Part shown: positions 47,103 through 54,054 of the stretch, piece by piece
How positions within the stretch are numbered: the stretch's first letter is position 1
How the letters are laid out: each line of letters begins with the position of its first letter
Assembly: GCA_902768785.1 (NCBI GenBank)
Contig: CACXMM010000014.1
Span: 1 to 59,295, forward strand
Reading direction: 5' to 3'
DNA length: 59,295 nucleotides
DNA from: an uncultured Prevotellaceae bacterium
GTDB taxonomy: Bacteria > Bacteroidota > Bacteroidia > Bacteroidales > Bacteroidaceae
Made by a program: the position numbers and the translations under genes
Notes under the pieces: model-generated
Seen by the model: the letters and a program-made list of their open reading frames with translations, nothing else
Databases searched by the model: none
Told to the model about the DNA's origin: nothing

Positions 47103-47624
47103 ATGAAGAAGAATTTATTTTACGCTCTTGTTTTTGTGCTGCTTGTCGGTATGGTAAGTTCTTGTAAGAAGAAGAAAACCGTTGATGAGTATCGTGAAGA
47201 GTATCTGACTGTTCCTGAGATGCAGCTTTCACAGGCTGATTCTACTGAGGTTCGTGCCATGGTGGATAATTATCTCCAATGCTTACGTAACAATCAGTTC
47301 GAGGATGCAGTGGATATGCTCTATTATCAAAGTGGCGTAAATACTATTATTCCTATGCCGAAGGAGTTAAAAGCGAGTCAGCTTGCGATGATCAAACGGT
47401 TCCGTGGAATCAAGTACGAGTTGCAGAGTATCACTTATTCTAAGGATTACGACAACCTTGCTTGTTATCTGGTAACGATGTTTGAGAAAGAGAAGAATGA
47501 CCCTCGTCCCAATACGGCACAGTTCTTTATCAAACCCGTCCGTGTAGAAGGCAAATGGTATCTTACCTCGCCTGATTCCAGATCTGATCGTCTGGGAACA
47601 CATGGATCGCTAATACAAAATTAA
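47103..47624 (+). CDS. Small lipoprotein of unknown function
   Basis: A 173-residue lipoprotein: signal peptide with lipobox VSSC, then a basic KKKKTVDEYREEY stretch. The body has a NTF2/DUF4878-like look (ADSTEVRAMVDNYLQCLRNNQFEDAVDMLYY with a helical pair, and later FFIKPVRVEGKWYLTSPD). That fold guess rests on a short match. It is squeezed between the giant lipoprotein (86 bp) and the OmpA-family gene (10 bp), so it probably serves the same envelope structure at a lower dose. Confidence 0.75.
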   Translation: MKKNLFYALVFVLLVGMVSSCKKKKTVDEYREEYLTVPEMQLSQADSTEVRAMVDNYLQCLRNNQFEDAVDMLYYQSGVNTIIPMPKELKASQLAMIKRFRGIKYELQSITYSKDYDNLACYLVTMFEKEKNDPRPNTAQFFIKPVRVEGKWYLTSPDSRSDRLGTHGSLIQN

Positions 47625-47634
47625 TACATTAGTC

Positions 47635-48777
47635 ATGAAAGTATTCAAAACACTTTTGGCAGTTGCTTTGCTGGCAGCCAGCACAACTGCAATGGCACAG
47701 ACTCGTAAGGTGGTTGACCGCGTTGACCAGCGAGTAGAGAAGGTTCTTGATCGTCAGGATGTATCCTATCAGTTCAAGAGCCATGCATTCCTGGATCTCC
47801 AGGGAGGTGCACAGTACACTCTTGGTGAGGCTAAGTTCAAGGATCTGATTTCCCCCAACTTCCAGGTTGGTCTGGGTTATCAGTTCTCTCCTGTTTTCGC
47901 TGCTCGTATTGCTGTGAATGGTCTTCAGAGCAAGGGTGGTTGGAAGCACTATCTCCTCAACGGTCAGAATATTGAAGCTCCTACCTTTAAGATCAAGTAC
48001 TTTGCTCCTGGTATCGATGCTATGTTCAACCTGAGCAACTTGTTCTGTGGCTGGAATCCTGATCGCGTACTCAATGTAACCGCTTTCTTAGGTATTGGTG
48101 CTAACATTGTTACCAATAACGACGACGCTCTTGAGATGCACAAGCAGGGCTATGAGCTGCAGCACATCTATGACGCTACTTCTTTCAGTCCCGTTGGTCG
48201 TGGTGGTTTGGAGTTTAACTTCCGTCTGAGCGATGCTGTTAGCCTAATGATCGAGGGTAACGCTAACATCCTCAATGACCACTACAACTCAAAGCACGCT
48301 GATAACCCCGACTGGTATTTCAACGCTCTGGCTGGTCTCCGCATCAACTTAGGCAAGAGCCGCAAGGCTGTGACCACAGACATCTATAAGGATGTGGTTT
48401 ACAATGATACCGTTTGGAAGTACATCGCTGAGCCTGCTAAGAAGATTGAGCCGATCCGTCGTGATATCTTCTTCACTATCAACTCTATCGAGGTTGCTGA
48501 GCTGGAGCAGGCTAAGATCAAGGACATCGCTGATTACATGAAGAAGTATCCGAAGGCAAAGGTAACCGTTTCTGGTTATGCTGACAAGGGTACAGGTAAT
48601 GCTCAGATCAATGCTCGTCTGGCCGCTGGTCGTGCTGACGTGGTTACTCGTGACCTGATCGAGAAGTATGGTATCGCTGCTGATCGCATTACTTACGATA
48701 GCTATGGTGACACTGTACAGCCGTTCGCTGAGAACGATCTGAACCGTGTATCTATCTGTATTGCTAATCCCGAGTAA
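47635..48777 (+). CDS. OmpA-family outer-membrane protein
   Basis: A 380-residue protein: signal peptide MKVFKTLLAVALLAASTTAMAQ, a beta-barrel of about 220 residues with FSPVFAARIAVNGLQSKGG, and a C-terminal OmpA domain (SGYADKGTGNAQINARLAAGRADVV, NRVSICI). It resembles the protein at 33404 in layout (both have NLSNLFCGxN in the barrel), so the two are paralogs. Codon use is restricted. It is last in the giant lipoprotein cluster and may anchor it to peptidoglycan. Confidence 0.92.
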   Translation: MKVFKTLLAVALLAASTTAMAQTRKVVDRVDQRVEKVLDRQDVSYQFKSHAFLDLQGGAQYTLGEAKFKDLISPNFQVGLGYQFSPVFAARIAVNGLQSKGGWKHYLLNGQNIEAPTFKIKYFAPGIDAMFNLSNLFCGWNPDRVLNVTAFLGIGANIVTNNDDALEMHKQGYELQHIYDATSFSPVGRGGLEFNFRLSDAVSLMIEGNANILNDHYNSKHADNPDWYFNALAGLRINLGKSRKAVTTDIYKDVVYNDTVWKYIAEPAKKIEPIRRDIFFTINSIEVAELEQAKIKDIADYMKKYPKAKVTVSGYADKGTGNAQINARLAAGRADVVTRDLIEKYGIAADRITYDSYGDTVQPFAENDLNRVSICIANPE

Positions 48778-48801
48778 GGAGTCATAGAGTACTATAATCA
48801 T

Positions 48802-48829
48802 AAAGAGCATCGCAATCGCGATGCTCTTT
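48802..48829 (+). terminator. Intrinsic terminator after second OmpA gene
   Basis: Perfect 12-bp stem (AAAGAGCATCGC / GCGATGCTCTTT), loop AATC, T-rich tail. Confidence 0.93.
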
Positions 48830-48835
48830 TCTTTT

Positions 48836-48864
48836 CACACAGAGTTAGCAGAGTCAACGGAGTT
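48836..48864. repeat. Left inverted arm of GxxExxY cassette
   Basis: 29-bp sequence beginning CACACAGAGTTA; 26 of 29 positions match the reverse complement of 49440-49468. It contains 9-bp sub-repeats related to (A/G)GAGTCAAC. It follows the OmpA terminator by 6 bp. Confidence 0.9.
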
Positions 48865-48949
48865 TGTTGTACGCTGATGTGTTTTTCCCCTTCCTATTTT
48901 AATCATTTTGTTTTATCCCAACTAACTATATGGCATAAGTCCCAACTAA

Positions 48950-49339
48950 CTATATGGCATATGGGTTGATAATGCGGGTGATTCCTTCTTTCAGACTAAC
49001 TGTGTTAAAATTGATAAGATAACCAATAGGACAGTTGGTGAGTCTTAAATAGGTATATAGTTGTTTACTGTGAACAGGTAAGACCTCTTGGACTGATTTG
49101 ATTTCAATAATTATCTTGTTGTCTATGAGAATGTCAAGCCTTAATTGATTGTCTATGATGGTGTCATGATACTTGATAGGAACATTTACTTGGTTATGGA
49201 CGTAAAACCCTTGCTCTTTCAACGCATAGATGAGAGCTTTCTCATACACGCTTTCTAACAATCCCGGTCCGAGTTCTGTATGTACATCATACGCACATCC
49301 TAAAATCCTATGTGTATAAGCATTATCAATTTCTATCAT
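48950..49339 (-). CDS. GxxExxY protein (PDDEXK-like)
   Basis: A 129-residue protein of the GxxExxY family, named after the motif seen here as GPGLLESVYEKAL. The later LRLDILIDNKIIIEIKSV fits the D...ExK core of the PD-(D/E)XK nuclease fold. Its biological function is unknown. Length is complete. The ATG (49339) is inside the first unit of a 26-bp tandem repeat. The gene and its repeat sit between two inverted arms (48836-48864, 49440-49468) and between convergent host genes, which suggests an inserted cassette. AT content is higher than in its neighbours. Confidence 0.88.
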   Translation of the reverse strand: MIEIDNAYTHRILGCAYDVHTELGPGLLESVYEKALIYALKEQGFYVHNQVNVPIKYHDTIIDNQLRLDILIDNKIIIEIKSVQEVLPVHSKQLYTYLRLTNCPIGYLINFNTVSLKEGITRIINPYAI

Positions 49340-49440
49340 TTGTGTGTCTCATTTATATCATACATTTGTGTGTCTCATTTATATCATACATTTGTGTGTC
49401 TCATTAATATCATACATTTGTGTGTCTCATTAATATCATA
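49337..49440. repeat. 26-bp tandem repeat (4 copies) containing the GxxExxY start
   Basis: Four copies of a 26-bp unit (CATTTGTGTGTC + TCATT(T/A)ATATCATA), differing only at one T/A position. On the minus strand each unit carries an AAATG, and the last one is the real start codon. No spacers, so it is not a CRISPR. Confidence 0.95.
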
Positions 49441-49468
49441 ACTCCGTTGACTCCGTTAACTCTGCGTG
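49440..49468. repeat. Right inverted arm of GxxExxY cassette
   Basis: Built of 9-bp units ACTCCGTTG, ACTCCGTTA, ACTCTGCGT; near-exact inverted copy of 48836-48864. It lies 9 bp beyond the lolD-like stop codon. Confidence 0.9.
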
Positions 49469-49477
49469 AGGCCTTTT

Positions 49478-50137
49478 TTACTCTGTTCCCTCGATTAGAC
49501 CGTCACGCAGGTGGATGGTTCGGTCGGTGATATTGGCGAGTGATTCATCATGGGTGACGATGACGAATGTTTGTCCGTAACGGTCTCGCAGATCAAAGAA
49601 CAGCTGATGGAGTTCGGCTTTGTTCTTGGTGTCGAGGCTACCGCTGGGCTCGTCGGCAAGGATCACAGCAGGGTTGTTTACCAATGCCCTGGCCACAGCA
49701 ACGCGTTGTTTCTCACCTCCCGACAGCTCATTGGGTTTATGGGAGGCGCGATCGGCGAGACCCATAAAGGTCAACAACTCCATGGCCCTTTTCTTTGCCT
49801 CGCTATTTCCCATCCCTGCGATGAATGCCGGAATCATGATGTTCTCCAGGGCCGTAAACTCTGGCAATAGCTGGTGGAACTGAAACACGAAGCCGATATG
49901 CTGGTTCCTGAACTCCGACAGTTTGTTCTTACTCATGGAGCTGATGTCCACACCGTCGATGCAGATTGTTCCTTCATCGGCTTTGTCCAATGTGCCGATG
50001 ATCTGCAAGAGGGTTGTCTTTCCAGCCCCACTGGGTCCTACGATGCTCACCACCTCTCCTTTGTCGATATGCAGAGAGATGCCCTTGAGTACATTCAGGC
50101 TTCCAAAACTCTTCTTTACATCTTTTATGTCAATCAT
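49478..50137 (-). CDS. LolD-like ABC transporter ATP-binding protein
   Basis: A 219-residue ATPase with Walker [10 protein letters not shown], signature [14 protein letters not shown], Walker [14 protein letters not shown], and switch VTHDESLA. The composition is typical of the LolD/FtsE/MacB group; LolD drives lipoprotein release from the inner membrane. The permease is not in the window, so the assignment to Lol is tentative. It lies 45 bp downstream of the antiporter gene, and its start is preceded directly by 7-bp TTTGAAC repeats. Confidence 0.85.
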   Translation of the reverse strand: MIDIKDVKKSFGSLNVLKGISLHIDKGEVVSIVGPSGAGKTTLLQIIGTLDKADEGTICIDGVDISSMSKNKLSEFRNQHIGFVFQFHQLLPEFTALENIMIPAFIAGMGNSEAKKRAMELLTFMGLADRASHKPNELSGGEKQRVAVARALVNNPAVILADEPSGSLDTKNKAELHQLFFDLRDRYGQTFVIVTHDESLANITDRTIHLRDGLIEGTE

Positions 50138-50142
50138 GATTC

Positions 50143-50163
50143 TTTGAACTTTGATCTTTGAAC
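50143..50163. repeat. 7-bp tandem repeat before lolD-like start
   Basis: Three copies of TTTGA(A/T)C. The minus-strand view (AAGTTCA-type, preceded by GTAATCATAAAG) matches the tract before the DUF58 gene at 23490-23540. Confidence 0.85.
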
Positions 50164-50182
50164 TTTATGATTACCTCTCTCC

Positions 50183-52330
50183 CTATCTCCTCCTTTTCTC
50201 TTCCAGCCAGTCACGCAGCTGCGTATAGGCACTCATCTGTTCCCGTTTCTGTGGGGCAGTGAACGACATAGCATCCATGGCCTCCCCATATTGATCGGGG
50301 AAGATAATCATCAAGTTCTTCTGGTGATAATACTGGGTCAGTTCCTGTGGCAGCTTCTCGAAAACCGTCTTATACGACACGGTGCTCTTACGGGCAGTGA
50401 TCACGACAAGCAGATGGTCGTCGTTCACCTGCTGTGCCAATCGTGGAAACTCGTTCCAGTGTGCCATCAGTGTATAGTCAGCCCTGATATCGGGATGGAT
50501 ATTCTGGATATATTGGTTAATCATCGAGAGGGTGGCTTGCTTGCTATGGAACTGGATGCGACATTCCAGATTCCCTGCCATGCGTGCTAAGCGATCGAGC
50601 CATCGATGGAATCCCGGCTCAAATTCCGCCCTGCTGGGCACGGCCACCTGTATCCTACGCAGTGTATTCAGCGGCTGACCGAATTTTGCGATGATAATCT
50701 GTCTGTTCAGTTCCGTAAATAGGTTCTCTGTGAACATCCCCCAGAAGTGGTCGTTGGCAGATGTCTGCTCATGCATACCTAAGATCACCTCACTGGCATC
50801 ATACTCCTTGAAGGCATGCATGATACCATTGGCAATGTTTGTGGCGATGCGACTTTGTGTCTGCATGCGCACATCTGCCGAGGCCGCTGTCTTCACTGCC
50901 TGTTCCAACAGTTCCTTTCCTTGCTTCTGGTGTTTGGCGGTGTTCATATCGTCAAGCACCACGTTCAGTCCTACAAGACCGCGGTTCAGTCGTTCGTTTC
51001 GCATCAGGATTGCCAGGTTCACCAGTCGTTCCGTGTTTCCATGGTATTTCAATGCGAGGAGCATCTTCTCATCATCACCTGTCTTCTCCTCATTCACGGG
51101 TACATCCTCTATGGCAATCTGTTGTGATGCCTTCTCTGTGACGATTGACGAGATCACACAGGTGAACAAGATCATCATCACTACACCGTTAAGCATCTCA
51201 GCATCGACCATGGTCTGTCCGGGTGCCACCATCAGTTTCATTCCCACCATGACGATGGCGATGGAGCCTGCAGCATGGGCTGAGGTCAGACCGAACATCA
51301 TGTGTCCGTGAGAAAGTGGCAGACGGAAAGTGAGTCCCGCCGCATAGCCCGCAATCATCTTTCCCACCGTTCCGATGATGACCATACAGGCAACGATATA
51401 TGCCGTATGCCAGCTCTCGAACAGGGCGCGGATGTTGATCAGCATACCTACACCAATCAGGAAATAGGGAATGAAGATGGCGTTACCGATAAACTCGATA
51501 CGCCCCATCAGAGGAGAGACCCGTGGGATGTATCGGTTCAGAAGCAAACCGGCGAAGAAGGCGCCGAACACCCCTTCCAAGCCTATCAATGAGGTGAGGG
51601 CCGCGTTCAGGAACATGATGCCCAACACGAAGATGAACTGTGTGACGGCATCGGAGTTCCTTCTCAGAAACCACCGTGTGATCCTCGGTATGACAAAGAT
51701 CGTTGCCGCACAGTATAGGGCGAGTTTGGTGAGCATCCACACCACTAAGAGGATAACGGTGCCCATGCCTTTCCGTGCACTGTAGTCATCGTTGCCAATC
51801 ACACCTACGATGAGCGATAGCGAGAGCAGAGCGAGCAGCAGGGCAATCATACTGGCACCCACGCTAAGGGATACCGCCTTGTGCCGTTGTAAACCGTATT
51901 TACAGACGATGGGGTAGGCGATGAGAGTGTTTGAGGACATGATGCAGCAGAGCAGAAGGGTGGCCTCCTTGGAATAGCTCATCATGTGCAGTCCTGCGAA
52001 ATATACCAGGATGAAGGGCATCAGGAAGGTGAGCAGACCGAAGGCGATCATCCGTCGCAAGTGTTTCTTCATACCTTCTGTATCCATCTCCAGTCCTGCC
52101 AGGAACATGATATAGTAGAGTCCTACCTGTCCAAACAACTCAAACGAGCCGTCACGCTGCAGGATGTTCAGTCCGTATGGCCCCACCACGACACCAGCCA
52201 GCACCATTCCGATGATGTGCGGAATGCGCAGCTTGCTCATGATCATCGGTGCGAAAAGGATAATCGCCAATACGATGAAAAAGATCCACGTACTGTCAGT
52301 AATGGGGAAATATGAGGAGATATCGAACAT
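50183..52330 (-). CDS. Monovalent cation:proton antiporter, CPA2 type, with C-terminal USP-like domain
   Basis: A 715-residue membrane protein. The first 400 residues hold about 12 hydrophobic segments with CPA2 landmarks (RIPHIIGMVLAGVVVGPYGL, YYIMFLAGLEMD, SSNTLIAYPIV, GVFGAFFAGLLLNRYIP). The last 280 residues are soluble and look like two universal-stress-protein-like units (NAAI-type LVNLAILMRNERLNRGLVGLNVV). It should exchange Na+ or K+ for protons, with ligand control by the tail. It is followed by the LolD-like ATPase. Confidence 0.92.
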   Translation of the reverse strand: MFDISSYFPITDSTWIFFIVLAIILFAPMIMSKLRIPHIIGMVLAGVVVGPYGLNILQRDGSFELFGQVGLYYIMFLAGLEMDTEGMKKHLRRMIAFGLLTFLMPFILVYFAGLHMMSYSKEATLLLCCIMSSNTLIAYPIVCKYGLQRHKAVSLSVGASMIALLLALLSLSLIVGVIGNDDYSARKGMGTVILLVVWMLTKLALYCAATIFVIPRITRWFLRRNSDAVTQFIFVLGIMFLNAALTSLIGLEGVFGAFFAGLLLNRYIPRVSPLMGRIEFIGNAIFIPYFLIGVGMLINIRALFESWHTAYIVACMVIIGTVGKMIAGYAAGLTFRLPLSHGHMMFGLTSAHAAGSIAIVMVGMKLMVAPGQTMVDAEMLNGVVMMILFTCVISSIVTEKASQQIAIEDVPVNEEKTGDDEKMLLALKYHGNTERLVNLAILMRNERLNRGLVGLNVVLDDMNTAKHQKQGKELLEQAVKTAASADVRMQTQSRIATNIANGIMHAFKEYDASEVILGMHEQTSANDHFWGMFTENLFTELNRQIIIAKFGQPLNTLRRIQVAVPSRAEFEPGFHRWLDRLARMAGNLECRIQFHSKQATLSMINQYIQNIHPDIRADYTLMAHWNEFPRLAQQVNDDHLLVVITARKSTVSYKTVFEKLPQELTQYYHQKNLMIIFPDQYGEAMDAMSFTAPQKREQMSAYTQLRDWLEEKRRR

Positions 52331-52389
52331 TCTGAGTGCAAAATTACTAAAATTTCTATCAATTCTGTATGTAATCCCCCGAAAAGTTG

Positions 52390-52397
52390 TAATTTTG
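52390..52397 (+). promoter_or_regulatory. -7 box (TAATTTTG) of asd
   Basis: TAATTTTG 26 bp before the start; the -33 box is weak (TCTG). A similar minus-strand box at 52346-52339 may serve the divergent antiporter gene. Confidence 0.5.
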
Positions 52398-52422
52398 CAG
52401 CTGAAAACTCAATATAAAGAAT

Positions 52423-53445
52423 ATGAAAGTAGCAATTGTTGGCGCCAGTGGCGCTGTAGGACAGGAATTTCTCCGCATACTGGATCAGCGGAACTTCCCG
52501 ATGGATGAGCTTGTTTTGTTTGGCAGTGAACGTTCTGCCGGTACCAAATACACCTTCCGCGGAAAGGAGATCGAGGTGAAGCTCTTGCAGCACAACGATG
52601 ATTTCAAGGGTATCGATATCGCCTTCACCTCCGCTGGAGCAGGTACCTCCAAGGAGTTTGCCGACACCATCACGAAGTATGGTACGGTGATGATCGACAA
52701 CTCCAGTGCTTTCCGTATGGACGATGATGTGCCCTTGGTGGTGCCTGAGTGCAATGCCGAGGATGCCTTGAACCGTCCGCGGGGTATCATTGCTAACCCC
52801 AACTGCACCACGATCATGATGGTGGTGTGCTTGCAGCCCCTTGAGAAGCTGTCGCACATCAAGCGTATTCATGTGGCCAGCTATCAGAGTGCCAGTGGTG
52901 CTGGTGCTGTAGCTATGGCAGAGCTGCAGCAGCAGTATAAGGAGATGGTAGAGGAAGGTGAAGTGAAGACCATCAAGAAATTCCCCCATCAATTGGCTTA
53001 TAATGTGATTCCGCAGATTGATGTGTTCCAGCCCAATGGTTACACCAAGGAGGAGATGAAGATGTTCAACGAGACACAGAAGATCATGCACACCGATGCC
53101 AAGTGCTCGGCAATGTGTGTACGAGTGAGCTCACTGCGCAGTCATAGTGAGAGTGTGTGGATCGAGACTGAGCGTCCCATCAGTGTGGAAGAGGCACAGA
53201 AGGCCCTGGCTGCCGCTCCGGGTGTCACCCTGAAGGATGATCCCTCACAGCTCGTATATCCGATGCCGCTGGAGACAGCCGGACTCGATGACGTCTATGT
53301 AGGTCGTGTTCGTAAGGATCTCTCCGATGAGAATGGTCTTACCTTCTGGCTCAGCGGAGACCAGATCCGAAAGGGTGCTGCGCTGAATGCCGTACAGATA
53401 GGCGAATACCTGTTGCAAGAGAGAGACCTGCCATGCTTTGCATGA
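52423..53445 (+). CDS. asd: Aspartate-semialdehyde dehydrogenase
   Basis: A 340-residue enzyme that reduces aspartyl phosphate in the lysine/threonine/methionine and diaminopimelate pathway. The nucleotide-binding start is [18 protein letters not shown], the active-site Cys lies in NPNCTTIMM (about residue 128), and the general base is in [12 protein letters not shown]. The final residues ([11 protein letters not shown]) come from a sequence that is repeated 75 bp further on, so the natural C-terminus may have been extended by a duplication or insertion. Confidence 0.96.
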   Translation: MKVAIVGASGAVGQEFLRILDQRNFPMDELVLFGSERSAGTKYTFRGKEIEVKLLQHNDDFKGIDIAFTSAGAGTSKEFADTITKYGTVMIDNSSAFRMDDDVPLVVPECNAEDALNRPRGIIANPNCTTIMMVVCLQPLEKLSHIKRIHVASYQSASGAGAVAMAELQQQYKEMVEEGEVKTIKKFPHQLAYNVIPQIDVFQPNGYTKEEMKMFNETQKIMHTDAKCSAMCVRVSSLRSHSESVWIETERPISVEEAQKALAAAPGVTLKDDPSQLVYPMPLETAGLDDVYVGRVRKDLSDENGLTFWLSGDQIRKGAALNAVQIGEYLLQERDLPCFA

Positions 53446-53523
53446 GCATGTCCGAGCGCAGCAAGGTATCGATGAAATCAATACCTGTTGCAAGAGAGAA
53501 ACCTGCCATGCTTTGCATGAGCA
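53406..53523 (+). repeat. 75-bp-spaced direct repeat including the asd stop codon
   Basis: A 43-bp sequence (from ATACCTGTTGCAAGAG) at 53406 recurs at 53481 with one difference. The first copy ends the asd coding region; the second is non-coding. Confidence 0.92.
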
Positions 53524-53530
53524 AAAGGGT

Positions 53531-53611
53531 TGCACACTTTGTGCAGACCCTTTGCACACTTTGTGCAACCTATCTGCACAACTTGTGCAAAGCATCTGCA
53601 CAACTTGTGCA
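53531..53611. repeat. Array of four TGCACA-NNN-TGTGCA palindromes, 22-bp period
   Basis: Palindromes start at 53531, 53553, 53575 and 53597, exactly 22 bp apart: two with centre CTT, then two with ACT. The 7-bp gaps between them differ. A fifth, degenerate unit (TGCT-TTGCATG-AGCA) begins 22 bp earlier at 53509. Confidence 0.95.
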
Positions 53612-53677
53612 AGCACTCTCCAAACAACAATCAAGTAAAAGGGGGTAGAATACGCGAAGTTTTTTTATTAAACCCAT

Positions 53678-53710
53678 CGGGTGCAACTGTCTTGATAACA
53701 GTTGCACCCG
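53678..53710. terminator. Terminator hairpin between asd and the tRNA genes
   Basis: Perfect 13-bp stem CGGGTGCAACTGT / ACAGTTGCACCCG with a 7-nt loop. It can end asd transcription or the tRNA transcript, which arrives from the other side. Confidence 0.75.
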
Positions 53711-53726
53711 TCTTTGATTTGTAAGG

Positions 53727-53800
53727 TGTCGACACTTGGAATCGAACCAAGGACCCCCACCATGTCAAGGTGATACTCTAACCAGCTGAGCTATGCCGAC
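53727..53800 (-). tRNA. tRNA-Val (anticodon GAC)
   Basis: Acceptor GTCGGCA / TGTCGAC, D arm TAGCTCAGCTGG, anticodon stem TCACC / GGTGG with loop TTGACAT (GAC), and T arm GGTTCGATTCC. No encoded CCA. Together with the tRNA at 36729 it covers the Val codons. Confidence 0.93.
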
Positions 53801-53810
53801 TTATCTGCTG

Positions 53811-53892
53811 TGCGCCTGACAGGACTCGAACCTGCACATCGTGAGACACTAGATCCTAAGTCTAGCGCGTCTACCAATTCCGCCACAGGCGC
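53811..53892 (-). tRNA. tRNA-Leu (anticodon TAG)
   Basis: Class II tRNA with acceptor GCGCCTG / CAGGCGC, anticodon stem CTAGA / TCTAG with loop CTTAGGA (TAG), a variable arm, and T arm GGTTCGAGTCC. It is transcribed before tRNA-Val, 10 bp away. Confidence 0.94.
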
Positions 53893-53920
53893 CTGCGAGG
53901 CTTTTCTCACAAAGTTGGTG

Positions 53921-53928
53921 CAAAGGTA
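53921..53928 (-). promoter_or_regulatory. -7 box (TACCTTTG) of tRNA-Leu/Val unit
   Basis: Minus-strand TACCTTTG 29 bp before tRNA-Leu; no clear -33. Confidence 0.55.
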
Positions 53929-54054
53929 CAAAGAAAAGTGAAAAGGGACGAGGGAAAAACGAAAAATCTTCTCCTATACTGTATTTTTTTTCTTATTTCG
54001 GGGTACGGGGGCTCCCATGTTCCTCCGTTCCCTTGTCCCTTTGTCCCTCGATAA

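Noticed and set aside
49337-49440. CRISPR array
   Set aside because: Units are contiguous with no spacers and no cas genes are nearby.
52339-52346. Leaderless transcription of the antiporter gene from TAATTTTG
   Set aside because: The box lies only 9 bp before the ATG, but no -33 element supports it, so the start could be elsewhere.
53531-53611. CRISPR array or tRNA-linked attachment site
   Set aside because: The gaps are 7 bp, too short for spacers, and there is no integrase or duplicated tRNA end.
53245-53634. Minus-strand 129-codon frame over the asd end and palindrome array
   Set aside because: Repeated [14 protein letters not shown]-type peptides simply mirror the DNA repeats.
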